Shown here piece by piece: positions 23,561-35,895 of a stretch of DNA of 64,000 bases (within the stretch, counting starts at the first letter, position 1; each line of letters begins with the position of its first letter). Source of the stretch: Gnetum montanum. Lineage: Eukaryota; Streptophyta; Gnetopsida; Gnetales; Gnetaceae. The DNA is taken from NCBI GenBank assembly GCA_015680685.1, contig MNCI01015542.1, positions 247,445 to 311,444 on the forward strand. Direction: 5' to 3'. The notes beneath the pieces are model-generated. The model made no database searches. It saw only the letters and a list, made by a program, of their open reading frames with translations, and was not told the DNA's origin. The position numbers and the translations under genes were made by a program.

Positions 23561-24928
23561 TTTATATCTCTATATAAGCTTGGATGCATGAAATTATTTG
23601 TGTGCACTCAAACACATAGTCTAAGCTTATTTCAATAAGTGATGATACATCATGTGGTGTGATACCTCATATGGTATGCTACCTTGCTTGGTGTATTACC
23701 TCACCTTATCCACTACCTGTTATCTCACATTATACATTCCCACACCTAGTGAGGCACCTCATGACTTCCTTTATAAGGTATAAAATTATAAATACCTCTT
23801 ACATAAGGACATTTCTTTTTCAGCAATTTCTTCTTTACATTTTTCTAGGGTATAGCTTTTTTTCCTTTCTTGGGTAACAGTATTATTTATTTTCCTTTGT
23901 ATTTTTGAATCATCGCTTGATCATGTAGTAAGACTTTATAGAAGTGCTATCATGCCTTCGTAGCTTGGAACTATTTGGTCAATGTAGGGTCAAGTGTTTA
24001 CATAATGAATAAAGCTTAGTTTAATTTCTTTAAATTTTTTTAATTTTAGTTTATTGAATCTTGATGATAATATCTCATTAATAAACTTATATATTAAAAT
24101 CAAAAATTATAATTAAATTCATTCTCTTAGATAGATAAGTGGAGCTGTATGGGGCTTGTAACAATTTTTCCATGATTGAAGAGATCATACTTGTTCAAAA
24201 TGGTGATAGACCATTAAGGATGTGATTGAGGAGATTTTATCACTTTCATGTACTAGTGTTGCATCTATCCATTTGCAACATGATTTACATCTATGTTTGA
24301 TTTTTGTATTGCACCTGTCTCAAAAGGTATTGTAACACAAAGGTGTGTTTTATTATGCCATCATCCTTCCTACCATGAAACTCTACAAGCTATGCACCAA
24401 ATACCAAAAGCAATGCCCAAGAAATATTATTCATATCCACTACAATTATCTTAGCAGTTGCAAATTTAAGAATGTTCATTATGGCCTTTTGTACCATTAC
24501 GGGGAAGAATTTCAAATTAGCCATAACAAAGATAAGTTTAGTTCTTTAATGTAATGTACTACCTTCATTTTTCATCATTATACACTATTGGGAAACATCA
24601 CAAGAATCTTGTTCCTTTTATGGTAAGAAGTTTATCACTTAACAAATGAAAAGATTCTCACCAGAGAGAAGAGAATTAATGTTAGAAAGGATTCATGCTC
24701 ATCTCCTACTTCATCAATACCTTCCAAGCATCAAGATGAATAAGACCATATTTCTAAAGGTGAAGCAAATAAAGCTTCTACTCCAAATAAAGAAATAGAT
24801 AAAACATCCATACATGGAAGACAAAAAAAACTTCAACTTTAAAATTCAACCATGAAGGCCAAATAGAAATAATCTCAATAACCTCCTCAACCATTTGATG
24901 ATGTTTATCCAAAGGAGGTTGACAAGTG
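23561..24928 (+). other. Unassigned; LTR-like promoter and poly(A) arrangement at 23.66-24.05 kb
   Basis: A TATA-like attataaatacctc (about 23,786) is followed about 220 bp later by caagtgtttacataatgaataaagc, which resembles the R/U5 block of the Athila-like LTRs (acacaagttgtgtac...aataaag). It may be a degraded LTR of a related family. The rest, to 24,928, has no recognisable signal; the 69-codon open stretch at 24,345-24,554 shows no motif. Confidence 0.25.
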
Positions 24929-25951
24929 TGATGAGCCATGTTAAGTTGGTTGCATAGAGATGAGGCCATGTCGACAAGGCCTCATCGACGTGGCCTAATT
25001 AACTGGGCCTCATCGACGTGGCCTAATTAACTGGGCCTCGTCGATGTGGCTTAATTAATTGGGCCTCATCGACGTGGCCTAATTAACTAGGCCTCGTTGA
25101 TGAGGCCTAGTTGATGCATTCTACCATGTGTTGATGATGCCCTATCAACGTAGTGTTAGGTGTCAGCTATAAATATGCACTGGCAGTGACATTTATGGCA
25201 TAAGTAGATTGTAGTTGGAGTGGAGCACTTGCATTTTTTTCATTTGAAAGTTAGAATTGTTTTCCCTGAGTGGCCACAATAGGATTCATTGAGTGTATGG
25301 ATCTTTATTTGAGCATTTTTGTACCTAAGCATGATAGTGTATGCAACAATAAAGATGAGCTTTCTAATAAACCTTGCAGCACTCTAGATAGATTAGCTAT
25401 TTCATTTATGAAATTACTATTTCCAATTATTTATCAAATTATTTCAATTAGTTATTGAATATTTCCTAGTTATTATGTTAATGAGGCAATTAAGCGAGAT
25501 AGATTACACACATAAGTACAACCACTTCAAGTGTAACACGTATTCACTTTGTAATCCCAACAACACCTAGTAGCATAGTGCTTGGTCACCCAACAGTGGA
25601 TACATGGGTTTAGGACATGTACAGAAAGTGGGATCAAATGCTTATGTTAGGATTAGTTAAATGCTAGTTAACTAATTAATTTAGATTAGTTAATCAAATT
25701 CCTTTTATCTATATTTTGAGCACCAAACTATAAAACATAAAATGATAAAAATCAAATGTTTCAGTTACACTTAACCATACCAACGAACATCACAAGTGTA
25801 ATTACGAAGATAACGATTGACCTTAGGGCTAGATTCACTTCTTAAAGGACTAGCACACTGGAAATGATAAAGTCTACGAAATTTAACTAGATCGCACAAG
25901 AACGCTTTGTGATTCATATGGTTGAACATGGGGATACCTCGCCACTCATCA
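24929..25951 (+). repeat. Element C 5' LTR (Athila-like)
   Basis: It starts TGATGAGCCATG, ends CACTCATCA and is followed by a primer-binding site one base later. Its length (1,023 bp) equals that of element E's complete LTR. TATA box tataaatat is at 25,168-25,176; an aataaag poly(A)-type signal follows near 25,350. R/U5 is clearly related to E (ggatctttatttgagca, ataaaccttgca), but U3 is different: instead of GATATCGC motifs it holds a tandem repeat. Confidence 0.85.
24970..25112 (+). repeat. Tandem repeat in element C U3
   Basis: About four and a half units of roughly 30 bp of the form cctcatcgacgtggcctaat followed by taactggg occur upstream of the TATA box. Units differ by single transitions (cgacg/cgatg, ctgg/ctag). 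The LTR fragment at 34,455 lacks this array. Confidence 0.85.
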
Positions 25952-25952
25952 T

Positions 25953-25970
25953 TGGCACTATTGCTAGGGA
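25953..25970 (+). promoter_or_regulatory. Element C primer-binding site
   Basis: TGGCACTATTGCTAGGGA, one base after the LTR, matches the TGGCGCCRTTGCCGGGGA site used by Athila/Tat elements (attributed to tRNA-Asp), with C-to-T and G-to-A differences. Confidence 0.85.
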
Positions 25971-26105
25971 CTTTGTTTGTGGAACATGCGCTATTTAGGT
26001 CTAAGTGAACACCATTATATCATTGTATGAACCTAAAGGTCAATATCATTTCCACTATATGTAGAATTATAAAAGCACACTAACAATTTCATTTTGTTTT
26101 GCAAA

Positions 26106-27950
26106 ATGTCTTCTTCTTCTCATAAGCACGAAGATACCATATCATTGGTCCCACAAGAATACAAGGTGGTATACACTCATCTAGATGAGCTTGTGCCAAA
26201 TTTCACCTTCATCCTACATCAGCATGAACAATTGTGATGTGATATGGAGGGTAACATCATCTTGTCCCCCAATCAATCTGTGCCTAGAATGCTATTCAAA
26301 ATCCTTAAGAAGTTAGGCATAGTAGATCTTCATGAAGAATACATTGTGGATGGATATAACAATCAAAACTACTATCCCACTGAAACACAATGCAAACAAG
26401 ATCAACATCAGGAGAAACTTCGTGAAGCTACAAAGGGAAAACATTACACCAATTCCTTGTTCCTACTACACCAAGATGATAATGAGGATCCTCCCTTGGA
26501 AGGTTCTCAACATGAAGATTCTCCACCCCCTATTATAGATGGTGAGGGTGTGAACCTAACCCTGAGATCAACTATTCATAAACTGGATAAAGGAAAGAGT
26601 GATAGCCAAGGTAGGAACTCAGGCAAGCACCACAACAGCAAGGGATCTAAGGATGAGGATCGTAATAAATGTAAGAGTGATGGCAGACACCATGGTGGTG
26701 GTGGTGGTCCACCTTCCTCTTCATATGATTCCAAACATTCCTCTTCATCTAATGATTCTCATGGAATTCACTATCTAAACAACTGTGATGAAGGTGATTA
26801 ATGAAACAACAATGATCGTGAAGGACACCAATATTGAAGGGGTGACCAAAACCATCATTGGTATCATCAATGCAGTGATGATGATGAACCTCTATTGGTG
26901 ACTCAAAGTATGCTCAACATTGCAGAGGTAGTGAAAATCCCAACTAGGCTTATGGAGGATAGTCAGATCAAGTGCCTAAACATGAAAAATATCCCAAGAT
27001 TTGAAGGGAGATACAACTCTAATTCACAAACACATATACAATCTTTTCAAGATGCCTTTGCCTTACAGAACATAGAGAATGAGTGGCAAAAATTCAAGAT
27101 TTTCCCAAGGATACTCATTAAGAAAGTTGAAAGTTGGTACTAGTCCTTAGAGCTAGAATCTATCTGTAGATAGAGTACTATGTTAGAGCTATTCAATGAC
27201 AAATACCAAATGTACTCCAGAGTGTCTAATCTACGAAGGAAAATCCAAGGCTAGAAACAAGAAGCACATGAACCTTTGGATGCCACCATGGGCTGATACT
27301 ATTCACTCTTACATAGATGCCTTGGCCATGATTATTCTTAGAGGGAACAACTTTGCCACATCATAGATGGGCTCAAAGTAGAAACAAGAAGAACCCTTGG
27401 GATGTATGCCCAAGGAAGGTTGTCTGAAATGAAAGCTCATCAAATCCAAAGGATAATTAGTAGGTAACAAAGAAGAAGAAAAGCTACATAAAAGGGAAAG
27501 TGATAAAGAGTATAATAGGAATGCTTCCATTAGGAAACAAGAGGTTCTATTTTGTGACAACAAGGAGTTACGACTTGATGAAGTGGTGAATAGAAAGATC
27601 TTACCCATCCAAAAATATCCTTCTGACATTTCGGCCAAGGTTGACAAGTTATAGGACTCTTTGGATGAAATATTTCAAATCACTTTGAAGATTGCTGAAG
27701 AATCCAAAGAGCAAAATAGTGATCGTAATTGCAAAAGGTGAAAATAAGTTAAACGTGCCTACCAAAGAGGTAAGGGCAAAGTTGTTTTAGTATAGGAAGT
27801 TATGGTGTTTGACTCTTATAATAAAATTGAATGTGACATTTTCCAATATGAACATCCAAAGGGATGTTGCCCTGTAGTGTCACACTTATAAGAGTCTAGA
27901 GTGTATGCATTGAATCCTTGCCTAGCACATAGGCAAGCTTCAAGATGATT
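26106..27950 (+). pseudogene. gag: Element C gag (Athila-like), decayed
   Basis: The start ATG at 26,106 opens with MSSSSHK, shared with D (MSSSLHK). The same frame holds PNFTFILHQHEQL, a TGA, then CDMEGNIILSPNQSVPRML, a low-complexity His/Ser/Gly-rich stretch (about 26,600-26,780) and the capsid core NIPRFEGRYNSNSQTH, ALQNIENEWQKFKIFPR, MLELFNDKYQMYSRVSNLRR, LGHDY, QLCHIIDGLK. A Cys/His-rich end (FQYEHPKGCCPVVSHL, about 27,838-27,890) resembles that in D and E. Several tryptophan or glutamine positions have become TAG. Gag would form particles; this copy cannot. Confidence 0.8.
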
Positions 27951-28659
27951 GACTTACCCTCAAGGCAGTCCAAGGTAGCTCCACTAGTGACAACAAGATT
28001 ACTATCCATGTGGAACTCCTCTATAACCTTATGAAAAATACCAACAATGGTACCAACCACAGTCATGGGAAATTCCACCACTAAGGTAGCAGCACCCTTA
28101 TAGGCAACTAAATCCATACGAGTACTATGTTCAATAGCTCATCTCCCCTAGAAGTTCTACAAGCCATACATCATTCTAGCATCACTATTACCCTCTAGAG
28201 TATCACTGAACACATTCACCATCTACTCAAGAGAAAACCCCATATTCGTATCCTTATCATCTTTCACATCCCTATACACCTATACCTCCCCCTTCAACCC
28301 AATTACCTCCTACTCCATTTATGTAGGGTGAGATATCTCCATAGCCACAACAACAAAATGCTACAAGGGATGTACACTTACAACTAGTTTTTCAACTAAG
28401 TGGTCTAGATAATCGATCAAGGAAATGACCTTTCTTCTAGCCCAATAGTCCTATCCAACCCTCACAACCTACTCTGGCTAATTGTCTTGCATCTCCATCA
28501 CCCTCATCCTCTACATCAAATACCTTCAAGTGCCCTTCAAACCAAGTGGTACATAGGATTTGTACTATAATCCTAACTTATGTTGTTTCTAACTAGATCA
28601 AGGATGGTAATCTTCCTACAAAAAGATCTAATCCAAGAAGTCCACTAATCTATCTATAG

Positions 28660-29080
28660 ATTGCTAGGCAAGAGCCATGCAAGGCTCTTATTGACTTTGA
28701 TTCTAGAGTTAACCTCATCTCTCATGATATGTACAAGGCTTGGAACCTACCGCCTCTTAAGAAGAGTAACATCTATCTAGAATTAGCAGATCAATCAATT
28801 ATTATCCCTCTGGGATTAGTAGAGGACATTATAATCATAGTTTAGGGGTGGTCCTATCCTACTGATTTTTTGGTAATCAAGGTAGATAACTACAAAAATG
28901 ACTTTTCCATAATCATGAAAAGGGCTTGGTTAAGCATGGTTAATGCACAAATGGGTATAAGGAACCTATCTATTAAAATATTAAAGGAAAATGAGCTAGA
29001 AAAGATTGAGAAGAAGCATGTTACATGCATTGTACACAACAATAATGGGTGCAATTGTGTGTAAAATATTTGGTCAATCA
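28660..29080 (+). pseudogene. Element C protease, decayed
   Basis: ALIDFDSRVNLISHDMY (about 28,690-28,740) aligns with AFLDSGSGVNLIS of element D. The D-S-G active site is destroyed, and the differences are G-to-A or C-to-T in type. SIIMKRAWLSMVNA (about 28,905-28,950) corresponds to the LGRxWLS motif, followed by a conserved tail (KIEKKHVTCIVHNNNGC) also present in D and E. Confidence 0.75.
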
Positions 29081-29389
29081 AAAGCACATACATTAAGGCA
29101 TGCAATTAGTGTGCATAAGAAATTAATATTTAACAGTGTCTATACACACTAGTCATAAAATAGGAGGGCACCTAGTGGCTGATAGCTAATTTTGATAATA
29201 GCACAATATGCATGGAACCAACTAAGAGTTTAACTTATGTGTATGTTGAAGGCATGAACAAAATTGAACAAATTCATTCCCAACTCTCTGATAAAGATGA
29301 TGATAACTATTAGGGAGAGTTGGAAATCATTAATCACTTCAAGCAAGAGCCCTTAGAACTAAAACTTTTACCAACTAGTATGGAGCATG

Positions 29390-29900
29390 CATTTTAAAGA
29401 ATGGTAAATGGGTCATCATTAATGCCAAACTTGCTCCTAAGCAAAAATAATTGTTGTTGAAAGTGATGAATAAATGGTCAAAATCCTTTGCTTGGTCATA
29501 TCTAGAGCTAACACAAATTGATCTAAGGATATGCAACATTGCATCTACACTAACTAGGCCATGAAGCCTAGAAGGTAGCCATAGAGGCAACTAAAACACA
29601 AATTGAAGCAAATTGTCAAGGAGGAGATAAAGCAATTCCTCAAGGTAGGGTTCATCTATCCAATTGCGGATAGTGAGTGGATTAGTCCACTCGTAATTGT
29701 ACCCAAGAAGGGAGGCAAATGGTAGGTTTACATTGACTTTAGGCTATTGAATATGACAATATTTAAAGATCATTTTGCTTTGCCATTTGTAGATCAAGTG
29801 TTAGACACCATATCCAGGCATTGTTACTATAGCATAGATTAGGTGAACAAACACCTATAAAAGCAACATGGTATAATGACATCCTCACATATCTTCTTAC
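29390..29900 (+). pseudogene. Element C reverse transcriptase N-terminal part only
   Basis: Segments recognised: MNKWSKSFAW (pre-RT region), VKEEIKQFLKVGFIYPIADSEWISP, LVIVPKKGGKW, IDFRLLNMTIFKDHFALPFVDQVLD and YYSIDx. Similarity then stops near 29,860 and resumes in the integrase N-terminus at about 29,940. The catalytic palm, the FMDD box and RNase H are absent, an internal deletion of more than 1.5 kb relative to D. Confidence 0.8.
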
Positions 29901-29929
29901 TCAGGAGATGCCACAAGACTTGGATTTTA

Positions 29930-31212
29930 GAAAGAAGCAACTATTTCTTCATTGAGTCAAATACTTCATGAAAATCAAGGATACATTTACAAGGTGTGTG
30001 TTGATGGCCTGATCCATTGGTGTGTCCCTGACGAAGATCAATTGCAAGTTCTCCAGGATGCTCATGAAGGGCCTTGCAGAGGTGACTATGCAGGGAGATG
30101 CATGACCATAGAAATCCTAATGATAAGTACTATTAGCCTACAATCTTTAGGTATGCCCACCAATTCATCAAGTCTTGTGAACGTTGTCAATGTGATGGGG
30201 AATGACCACTTGCATGGAAGATCCTCAATAGTGGATTCAACCATTGGAGCATTTTGACATATGGGGTGTTAACTTCATGGGTCCCATCACATCCATGTCC
30301 AAAGAAAGGCATATATTATAGTAGCAGTTGACTACTACACAAAATGGGCAAAAGTAGTAGTAGTTATTAATTGTATATCATCCACTACTGTAAAATTTAT
30401 ACAACAAAATATTGTGAATAGGTTTGGGGTTCCACATTCACTAATTTCTGATAATGAAACTCATTTCATAGATGCCACATTTAGAAAATTATGCAACACT
30501 TGGAGGTACAATATAAATTAACAACACCTTACCACCCCCAAGCCAACGGTCAATTAGAGGTAACCAACCAGGAGATTACAAAAATACTAATGTAAACCAT
30601 TAGCAAATATAGGAAGAACTAGGGTACAAAACTTAACAATGCTCTTTGGGCTTATTGTTCAACTTGGAAACTTCCTATTGGCTATTCTCCCTACGAGTTA
30701 GTATATGGGAAAATTTCAATGCTCCCAATCCAATCTAAGCTCCGTACACTCTCAACGGCCTACAATCTAAACCTTGGCCTAAGTCTAGCATAAAAAGGAA
30801 TATTGATCAATCTAAATGTGCTAGATGAAAATTAATTAGTGGCCCTATCCTGAATGAGGTGAATAGGGCATTTAGTAAGCAACATCATGACCTTAGAATC
30901 AAGAAAGTAAAACTTCAACTAGGAGATAAGGTTCTTTACTGGGACCCCACACATGTACCCCAAAAGACAAAATTATAGACATTGTGGAAGGAACCATATA
31001 TAATTAATTAAACATTTCCCTCTAGGGCCATGTTGATCTACAAACTTGACAACCCAAATAAAAAGCAATTGATCAACATCCAACAAGTGAAGCCTTTCCT
31101 CGAACTAGGACAAGTTACTGTAAATACCACCTCAATGACTGGAAGACCATGTTCTATTTTTTGGATCTCCTCCTTCAAACTTAGTCATGCGGGAGATGGT
31201 CATCCACACTGA
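29930..31212 (+). pseudogene. Element C integrase, decayed
   Basis: N-terminal zinc region: YIYKVCVDGLIHWCVPDEDQ, LQDAHEGPCRGDYAGR (29,952-30,110), KSCERCQCDGE. Core: IWGVNFMGPITSMS (first catalytic Asp changed to Asn), PYHPQANGQLEVTNQEI (Glu retained), NNALWAYCSTWKLPIGYSPYELVYGK. Tail: MLIYKLDNPNKKQLINIQQVKPF...SSFKLSHAGDGHPH ending at 31,212, which marks the common pol end in C, D and E. Frequent stops and frame changes show it is dead. Confidence 0.8.
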
Positions 31213-33830
31213 CCATTACCATGGCCTCTCAGTTCTTTTTACCTTTTTATTTTTCATGGTTTTGATTTTACATATTTTTTATTTTTGAATTTTTTTAATT
31301 TTACATCATCTTTAGTACCTTCAAAATTTCTTGATTATTTTACACTTTCTTATATATTTTACTTTATTTTTCTTTCTTTTGTTTAAGTGTGATATTTTCA
31401 CATTTTTTCTAATAAATTTATTTTATTGTCATAAGACATAGTGCTATTGTTGTTGTTTACTAATAATGGTTTGTGCTGAATGTGTGATTGTCAATGTTTG
31501 ATTTCTATTTTTGAATTTTGATGTCTGATGACTTTGACATGGTTTATTTTTTATAGAATAAGTGGTGAGTTCACATCATTCACCCATCCAATGAACTCTA
31601 TGGTTTTCCTTTTTTTGGGAATTTGAGGTTTCTTTTCATTAAAGAAACTTTTAATCAATTAATGACCTTGGTAGTTCTAGAATTAGGAAGGATTCAAAGG
31701 TTTGTAAAGGGTGTGACTTTAATATGACTCAATAATCTTTGTACTCTTTTACTTGCTTGAGTGCTTAAGTTTTTTTCATGGACTTCTTACCATTCCACAC
31801 CAACCAATAATAGGAAGTGAAATAAGTCATTACATGGTGTGGTTCCCATTAAAAGAAAACATGATGGGAATGCAAAACATGAATAAGTCCTTGAATGGTG
31901 TGGTTCCCATTCAATATATATATAAACATGCTGGGAATTCAAAGCACATCCCTTGGACAAATAAAAGAGTTACAAGCACTAGTTATGGGACTCTAACAAC
32001 ATGCACCTATGCTTGAAAGTCCCCTCTCTCAATTTCTACTTCTATTTTCTTCTCTCTATGGAATGGTGGTTGCCTTGTGGAAGCACTCTTGTGTCTTAAG
32101 TAGGTGGATTGGTCTTAAAGTGGTGATGCAAAGTTACTGAAAGTAGATGGTTTTAGTTTGGACTAAAGATGGAACTTCTCTGGTTATTTTAACCACAAAA
32201 TCCACAAGGAACTTCTTATGACCTCATTTTAGAACTCCATTCCACCTTCTCTATCATCCATCCATGTTGCCATAACTCACCTCATTATAGTGTTCTATGT
32301 ATGTGGTGCATCCTTCCCCTCGAACCCAATGCCTTGTTTCACTTCATCAGGGCCACCAATTAATACTCCAACAATCATATGGTCCAATGAATATAGCCAC
32401 GGAGAGCGACATCTCGATCCTTGCGTACCATCTTACAATCTCAGGTATCATAGTGGATCACTCTTTACCAGGGAACCACATCTTATAAATTTCTCCACTA
32501 TGCTTACTATAATCAAGTGTGTGAACCCCAATGGGGTAAGTATGACCAAGTTTCAATATTTCCAACACGCAAGGATCCTCATCTTTCAACTATTAATCTT
32601 TTTGTCTTTTTATAAGTAATCTCATCTACGAATAAGACACTCATGTGGCTCACTAGTTAAGGTGTGTTCTATGTTATCGAGTCTCAATTGATCAATTATT
32701 TGGACAGTGAGCCCATTACACCCACTCATCCATTCTACAAATAAGAGGTTCTATTCAAGGGTACAGTGATATTCTTGACATTTTTGGAACTTAAAATTAA
32801 TTTTTTGTACGCAAGGATCGTAAGATGGTAAGATGTCTATGAGTAATCAACATGGTTGGATCTCTTTGGTGATGTCTATGAGGGTTATTACACAACATGG
32901 TTGGACTAAGATCCTTGAAGATTTAATGCAAAATGGAAGAGTAATCAAAAGGCACTCAAAAATCCAATGTTGTTCTAGAGGGTTCCACTAGAAAGACATG
33001 CACCCATGCCTAAAGGTTGGCAACTTCTATGGATTCAGCAATTGAAAAAATAAAAATAAAAATAAAACAAAGGAAGTGCCAAAAAGAAAAAATCACTCCT
33101 CCCTTGAACAAAATGCCAAGTGATCGTACGCCTTGTTATTCTAGTACTCTCATAGTCACTCATCATGGGATGACACAATGCAATGTCACTGATCAAAGGA
33201 ATGGACTTGGTCCATATCTTGGAATGACAGGTTAATGACACATTAATCATGCTTTACATGTAAGATTCACTATACCTTGGCTCATTTACCTCATGTCCCA
33301 ATCTCTACAATCCCTTTTATAGTCCGTCTCATCTCGTTGTTCATGTAATTGTAGCTCATGTCTCATATAGCGTAGAATTCTTACCTCATTCCAGTGGTAT
33401 CTACATATGTGTGTTTTGTGAAATTGGTATGGATTAAATTTAACCCTTTGAGTGCCTACAGACATTTTAAGGTGTGGTTACTCAAGGGCATTATAGGTTG
33501 GAACTTACTTTGGAGAGGACCCACTTGTGTGACTTTTGAAATTTGTACTTGTTGCATACCACCACATCATCTTATACCCTCTGAGTACTTCATTGTCAAA
33601 TCTATTCTTTCCTTTGTCATCATTTTATCAAAAGTTCCTCACAACCAAGTCCTTTTATGTGTCACCTAAACAAACAAAGTCTGACATTAAACTTTTAGGA
33701 CAACTTCCTTGAAAAAAATTTCTAACTCTAAAATCACACTAAGCAAAGGATTCAACATTTATTAAAGGAAATGAGTAAGGTATGAAATCATTAAAATTTT
33801 TTCAATAACCTTACTAACAATTGATCTTTG
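31213..33830 (+). other. Element C 3' non-coding region
   Basis: A long T-rich stretch follows pol (31,240-31,400), then sequence partly collinear with D (34.72-35.9 kb, minus) and E (47.33-48.5 kb). Conserved landmarks include a gtgtggttcccatt duplicate (31,838 and 31,898) matching gtgtggttctcacc in E, and the block around 33,510 (tttggagaggacccact). It could contain an intron leading to the ORF at 33,841. No protein-coding signal was seen. Confidence 0.6.
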
Positions 33831-33840
33831 TGTGATTATA

Positions 33841-34341
33841 GATGGCCCCTAAAAGAAGACAACATGGAGGACCTTCTCAAGGTGCAACCAAATGACCAAG
33901 GGGAGGTAGAGGCCAAGGACCTCATGCAGAACATGCATAGCAGGAGGCACAATCACTCAACATCCATCATGGAACTCTTGTTACTGCATAATCTATCTAA
34001 GCAAAAGGTGGAGAGTTCAAGGCCCAAGCCTATGAAGAGGAATGACGTCTATTTACGACATAACATTTCAAGGCCAATCAAGTGTTCCCGAAATTTCCAT
34101 GTTCATGGAAAGTGCCGACTCCATCAAACATTGGAACATCCGCATGGATGGCTCATAATCCTTAGATAGAAGAGGAGAAACGTCAAGTACTTCTTCAATA
34201 GTATCAATCTCATAAGCTTGATCATGCAAGACAAAGAAGAGGCACCCATAGAGGAGCCACCACTATCGGGAACCCCATGAGTTCCACAAGTTTTGTCTTT
34301 TGTGTCTATGTCCAAATTTTGTTTAATTCTCCACTGTGGCA
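33841..34341 (+). pseudogene. Possible extra 3' ORF of element C, decayed
   Basis: An ATG directly follows a 3' splice-site-like tttgtgtgattatag. The frame opens MAPKRRQHGGPSQGATK and, despite eight in-frame stops, continues with protein-like composition (basic RGGRGQG, then VPTPSNIGTSAWMAH and HARQRRGTHRGATT) to a stop at 34,339. Athila elements are known to carry an extra ORF (often called env-like) after pol that is expressed by splicing. The position fits, but no envelope features (signal peptide, transmembrane segment) are visible, so the function is unknown. Confidence 0.35.
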
Positions 34342-34440
34342 TAAATAAATTCCTAGTCAGTCAATAATCCCATACCTATCCACTGTGTAATCAATTGAAC
34401 TTGTTCCTCACTTTCTTTGACTCAACGACGAGTTGTTATT

Positions 34441-34454
34441 CAGTCATGGGGATA
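34441..34454 (+). promoter_or_regulatory. Polypurine tract before element C 3' LTR
   Basis: cagtcatggggata immediately precedes the TGATGAG LTR start. The same cagtcatgggggta precedes E's 3' LTR at 49,194-49,207, so this is the plus-strand primer site. Confidence 0.75.
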
Positions 34455-34710
34455 TGATGAGTCATGGTCTGTCAGGTCATGTTATCATTATTGGAACCCT
34501 GATACAAGATACCAAGTCTAATAGGTCCCGATATCATACCCATATTATCATGTATGCAATATTGTGTCTTGCCTCATCTTCTATAAATAAGAGGCGGCAC
34601 CCTTTGTTTCCAATAATTATTTCTTCATTCCTTACCCAAACTCTTACAATTAACAACAGAAACACCAATAAAATGGATGTCATAGATGGGGATGAAATAA
34701 AAAATTGTTG
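34455..34710 (+). repeat. Truncated 3' LTR adjoining element C
   Basis: It starts TGATGAGTCATGG. It has degraded GATATC motifs and a tataaataagaggcggcac promoter block like E and F, and breaks off within about 250 bp where antisense element D sequence begins (about 34,711). Its U3 is of the GATATCGC type, not the tandem-repeat type of the 5' LTR at 24,929, so the two LTRs are not a simple pair. Confidence 0.75.
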
Positions 34711-35895
34711 ATTGTAGGAAATGTTTAATGGAAAGAAGTTAACAAATGCACCAAAAAGGAATGTCAGTGGGTCCTCCCCAAAGTAGGCTCATGCCCTTGA
34801 TGCCCTGACAGACCCACAAACCAAAGAGTCTGTAGGCTCTAGGAATGTCATTTGGAAGCAAGAGTTAAAAACCTACCCATAAGAACTTACCGAGGAAAAA
34901 TAATGCATCAACCAAGGTACCGACTAATGATAAAATTGGCAATGAAGTGAAAATGGAAAAGAAAGGTGGAGAGGAGAGAATGGAATGGAAACCCAAGAAT
35001 AAGGTTGTATAAAGTCCCTTGTGTGTTTTATGGTTAATGTGACCGAGTAGAACTCATTCCAAATCTAGGCTCAACAAACCACATTCAGTGACCTCGCATC
35101 AACACATTTGACCAACCTATCCTCTTGAAGCAACAAAAATGCCTCTACAACAAGTCACCACCATTCTGAGGAGAGCGAGATGGATAATAAGGAAGCAAGA
35201 AAGGGCCTTAGCTAGAGGGAACCTTCAAGCATGGGTAACATGTCTTTCCAGTGCCATAACCAATGCATGTAGCCCAAGTTCATTATTTTGTCTAACGAGT
35301 GTGCTTTGAATTCTCACTTTTTTCTGTGTTTTTTGCATGAGAACCACACCATGCATAGACTTATTTTTATGTACTCAACTTCCAAATATTTGATGAATGG
35401 TCAGAATGGCAAAAAACTCAAGGAAAAAGCATCCAATCACTCAAGAGAACAGCCAACACAAATGCATCGAATCCCCTTGAATCCACACCCTTTTCATCCT
35501 TTGAGTCCTTCCTTAGTTTGAGAAATACCTAGCAACCAATTCGTTAACAATTTTATTAGAGAAAGGGATTATATAGTTCCAAGCCAAGGGAGACCATAGG
35601 ATTTTATGGATGTATGAACGACGTGGACTCATTGCCTGTTTAACCAAAAGAACCATACCTTAATATCAAAATCATACTTCAAAGGTAAAATCCAAACATT
35701 AGCAATCAATATGGTATTATTCATGCCACCATCATGAACACTTATTGGGTGACAAAAAAAAAGTAATCACACAAAGAAATGGTAAAAATATGAATGATGG
35801 TATAAAAAACCAAGAAATATTAAAGAAATGTGCAAACAAAAATTTAGAAAGAACTAAGGACCTTCAATGATTAGCAAAGGTGGCCATCTCCCCCA
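34711..35895 (-). other. Element D 3' non-coding region (truncated)
   Basis: On the minus strand this is collinear with E 47.33-48.5 kb: gtgtggttctca near 35,345, ggttgatgcatta near 34,900 and the conserved cagtgggtcctccccaaagt block at 34,767-34,786. D's own 3' LTR and polypurine tract are missing; the sequence ends at the truncated LTR at 34,455-34,710. Confidence 0.75.

Noticed and set aside
27309-27647. 112-codon minus-strand open frame
   Set aside because: Antisense shadow of the element C gag region; composition follows the opposite strand and no motif is present.
32405-32830. Inverted-looking gatccttgcgtaccatcttac / gtacgcaaggatcgtaagat pair
   Set aside because: The two pieces are rearranged relative to each other and isolated; too weak to call a functional inverted repeat.
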